A stretch of 15,292 nt of DNA, taken from DATGKR01 sp035294565. GTDB taxonomy: Bacteria > Actinomycetota > Acidimicrobiia > Acidimicrobiales > Palsa-688. The stretch covers positions 1-15,292 of the forward strand of contig DATGKR010000137.1 in assembly GCA_035294565.1 (NCBI GenBank), read 5' to 3'. Position numbers and translations under genes: made by a program. The notes beneath the pieces are model-generated. The model saw only the letters and a program-made list of their open reading frames with translations, made no database searches and was not told the origin of the DNA. This document shows positions 13,678-15,292 of this stretch, piece by piece. Position 1 is the stretch's first letter, and each line of letters opens with the position of its first letter.

Positions 13678-14876
13678 ATGACGATCGTGCCGTTGTGCCC
13701 CCCGAAGCCGAAGCTGTTGGACAGCGCGGGCCCAGGCTGCCAAGGCCGCGGCGACCCGGTGACGACGTCGAGACGTATCTCGGGGTCGAGCTCCTCCAGC
13801 CCGGCGGTCGGGGGGATGACCCCGTGGGCGATGGTCAAAGCCAGCGCCACGGCCTCCAGGGACCCGGCGCCGCCCAGGGAGTGCCCGGTCACGCCTTTGA
13901 TCGAGGTGACCGCCGGCCCGGGGAAGCCGAAGACCTTCTGGATCGCCTGGCTTTCGGCCAGGTCGTTAGCCGGGGTCGAGGTGCCGTGGGCGTTGATGTG
14001 GGTCACGTCGCCGGGGAACAGGGCGGCGTCGGCGATGGCGAGCTCCATGCAGGCGACGGCGCCGCTGCCGCCGGGGGCGGGAGCGGTTATGTGGTGCGCG
14101 TCGGCGGTGCTGGCAGCCCCGAGGATCTCGGCGTAGACGTGGGCGCCGCGCGAGAGCGCCCTGTCCATCTCCTCCAGCACCAAAACGGCGCCGCCTTCGC
14201 TCATGACGAAGCCGTCCCTGCGCCTGTCGAAAGGCCTGGACACGCCGCTGGTCGACAACGCGGTCATGTTGGAGAAGCCCGCCTCGCCCAGGGCTGTCAT
14301 CGCCGCCTCCGACGAGCCGGCGAGCACCACGTCGCAGCGGCCGGTGGCGACGAGCCTCGCTCCGGCCGAGACGCTGTGGGTGCCCGCGGCGCACGCGGTT
14401 ACGATCGACTCGCACGGTCCCCGCATGCCGTAGCGCATGGACAGGTCGGCCGCCGCCCTGTTGCCCATCATCATCGGGACGAGGAAGGGGCTGACCCGCC
14501 GCGCCCCCCGGTCGAGGAGCACCCGCAGCTGCTCTTCGACCGTCTCCAGGCCGCCGACGCCCGTGCCGACGACCACCCCTGCCCGGTCCGGGTCGACCGA
14601 GACGGCCTGCAGGCCGCCTGCGTCGTCGAGCGCCTCCGCGGCGGCGACCGCCGCGAACTGGGTGAAGCGGTCGACCCTTCTCAGCTCCTTCGGGCCGTAA
14701 AGGGCGGTCGCGTCGAAGTCGACGACCCTGCGCGGCCCCACCGGCGCCGGCCCGAGGAGGCCCTGCCAGAAGGCGTCGCGGCCGATCCCGCAGGGGGAGA
14801 CGACTCCGAGCCCGGTGACCGCTACACGCCGGCCCGGGACGCCCGGGCGTCCGTCGGCCGGGGACAGGGCGAACAT
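13662..14876 (-). CDS. fabF: Beta-ketoacyl-ACP synthase II
   Basis: FabF condenses malonyl-ACP with a growing acyl-ACP in type II fatty-acid synthesis. The 404-residue protein has the nucleophile Cys162 in VTACAAGTHS, the catalytic histidines His297 (NAHGTSTPAND) and His332 (GVTGHSLGGAG), and Lys327, the complete Cys-His-His set. The glycine-rich NSFGFGGHN is near the C terminus (387-395). The ATG at 14876 shares one base with the acpP stop (TGATG), which fixes the start. About 17 residues precede the usual RVAVTGLGVVSP, slightly longer than typical. A longer open frame upstream only overlaps acpP. Translation is probably coupled to acpP in a fabH-acpP-fabF operon. Confidence 0.97.
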   Translation of the reverse strand: MFALSPADGRPGVPGRRVAVTGLGVVSPCGIGRDAFWQGLLGPAPVGPRRVVDFDATALYGPKELRRVDRFTQFAAVAAAEALDDAGGLQAVSVDPDRAGVVVGTGVGGLETVEEQLRVLLDRGARRVSPFLVPMMMGNRAAADLSMRYGMRGPCESIVTACAAGTHSVSAGARLVATGRCDVVLAGSSEAAMTALGEAGFSNMTALSTSGVSRPFDRRRDGFVMSEGGAVLVLEEMDRALSRGAHVYAEILGAASTADAHHITAPAPGGSGAVACMELAIADAALFPGDVTHINAHGTSTPANDLAESQAIQKVFGFPGPAVTSIKGVTGHSLGGAGSLEAVALALTIAHGVIPPTAGLEELDPEIRLDVVTGSPRPWQPGPALSNSFGFGGHNGTIVMAPAA

Positions 14877-15115
14877 CAGAGCTTCGAGGCCACCAGGTCG
14901 AAGGCCTGGCCGACGGTCTCGACCCCCTCGAGCTCGGACTCGTCGACGGTGATGTCGAACTGCTCCTCCAGCGCCATCACCAGCTCGACCAGGTCCAGGC
15001 TGTCGGCGTCGAGGTCGTCGGCGAAGCTCGCCTCCCTCGTGACCTTCTCCGGCTCCACCTGGAGCACCTCGACGGCGCACTTCTTGAACTTGTCGAACGC
15101 ATCTGCGTTGTCCAC
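14876..15115 (-). CDS. acpP: Acyl carrier protein
   Basis: ACP carries the growing acyl chain on a 4'-phosphopantetheine arm. The 79-residue acidic protein contains DADSLDLVELVMALEE, with the phosphopantetheine-bearing Ser39 in the DSL motif. Length and charge are typical. The GTG start at 15115 is supported by a good Shine-Dalgarno (GAGAGGAG at 15120-15127, 4 nt spacer). It lies 48 nt after fabH and overlaps fabF by one base, the normal position for an ACP in a type II fatty-acid cluster. Confidence 0.97.
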   Translation of the reverse strand: MDNADAFDKFKKCAVEVLQVEPEKVTREASFADDLDADSLDLVELVMALEEQFDITVDESELEGVETVGQAFDLVASKL

Positions 15116-15119
15116 GACG

Positions 15120-15127
15120 CTCCTCTC
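15120..15127 (-). promoter_or_regulatory. Ribosome binding site of acpP
   Basis: GAGAGGAG on the minus strand, 4 nt before the GTG start. It decides the acpP start and contrasts with the genes that have only a -10-like element ahead of them, as expected for a gene inside an operon. Confidence 0.7.
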
Positions 15128-15163
15128 GCTAGGTCGGTCCGGGCCGGACCCGGCCGTACCGGC

Positions 15164-15292
15164 TCATCGACGAATGTACTGCCACCGCCACACTGCAGAC
15201 GCCCAGGTCATGCCCGCCCCGAACCCGGCGAGGAGGATGTTGTCCCCCTCGGAGACCCTCCCGCCCTCGACGGCGTCGACGAGGGCGAGCGG
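15164..15292 (-). CDS. fabH: Beta-ketoacyl-ACP synthase III (C-terminal fragment, cut by window end)
   Basis: FabH starts type II fatty-acid synthesis by joining an acyl-CoA to malonyl-ACP. Only the last 42 residues are inside the window. They read PLALVDAVEGGRVSEGDN, then ILLAGFGAGMTWASAVWRW, which matches the C-terminal signature of FabH (LLAGFGAGLTWGA), and end QYIRR before TGA. The rest, including the catalytic Cys and His-Asn, is to the right. It is the first visible gene of the fabH-acpP-fabF run. Confidence 0.9.
   Translation of the reverse strand, partial: PLALVDAVEGGRVSEGDNILLAGFGAGMTWASAVWRWQYIRR

Noticed and set aside
1..15292. CRISPR array, insertion sequence, prophage or tRNA
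   Set aside because: I saw no regularly spaced repeats, transposase or integrase motifs, or tRNA cloverleaf with a TTCGA arm; gene content and codon use look like uniform core chromosome.

Overview
The window is about 15 kb of GC-rich, gene-dense bacterial chromosome. It contains no mobile element, tRNA, rRNA or CRISPR array. Gene order yajC-secD-secF-apt-rel-hisS, actinobacterial signature motifs in SecD and SecF, many GTG starts and leaderless-looking promoters point to Actinomycetota. An Acidimicrobiia-like lineage is my best guess, by inference only.

Bases 1-6377 (+): a co-directional block with Sec translocon accessories (yajC, secD, secF), adenine phosphoribosyltransferase (apt) and a bifunctional (p)ppGpp synthetase/hydrolase (rel). 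hisS follows (6403-7659) with its own promoter-like element. Bases 7678-11179 (-): the ribosome-associated GTPase typA and an ABC1/UbiB-family kinase-like protein, each with its own -10-like element. Bases 11312-12304 (+): an AcuI/YhdH-type acrylyl-CoA reductase, divergent from the kinase gene. Bases 12318-12797 (-): a small secreted lipoprotein whose mature part resembles the neocarzinostatin apoprotein fold. Bases 12798-13161: the only sizeable non-coding stretch. Bases 13162-13623 (+): a Bcp-type peroxiredoxin. Bases 13662-15292 (-): the type II fatty-acid synthesis genes fabH (cut by the window end), acpP and fabF, closely linked as an operon.

Most of the window is housekeeping: protein export, purine salvage with the stringent response, histidine charging, translation GTPase, fatty-acid elongation and peroxide defence. 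The less ordinary parts are these. (1) The 12.8-13.15 kb intergenic stretch has a minus-strand promoter with both -35 and -10 boxes, a 12-bp-stem terminator with a short T run about 275 nt downstream, three pairs of exact 10-11 nt internal repeats and no convincing ORF. It is a candidate structured RNA or long leader. (2) TAnnnT elements sit 6-10 nt before six transcription-unit-first start codons, with no Shine-Dalgarno, suggesting leaderless or near-leaderless mRNAs. (3) Hairpins overlap one or both stop codons at all three convergent gene junctions. (4) The lipoprotein carries a neocarzinostatin-like domain. (5) YajC, SecD and SecF all have low-complexity or charged extensions.
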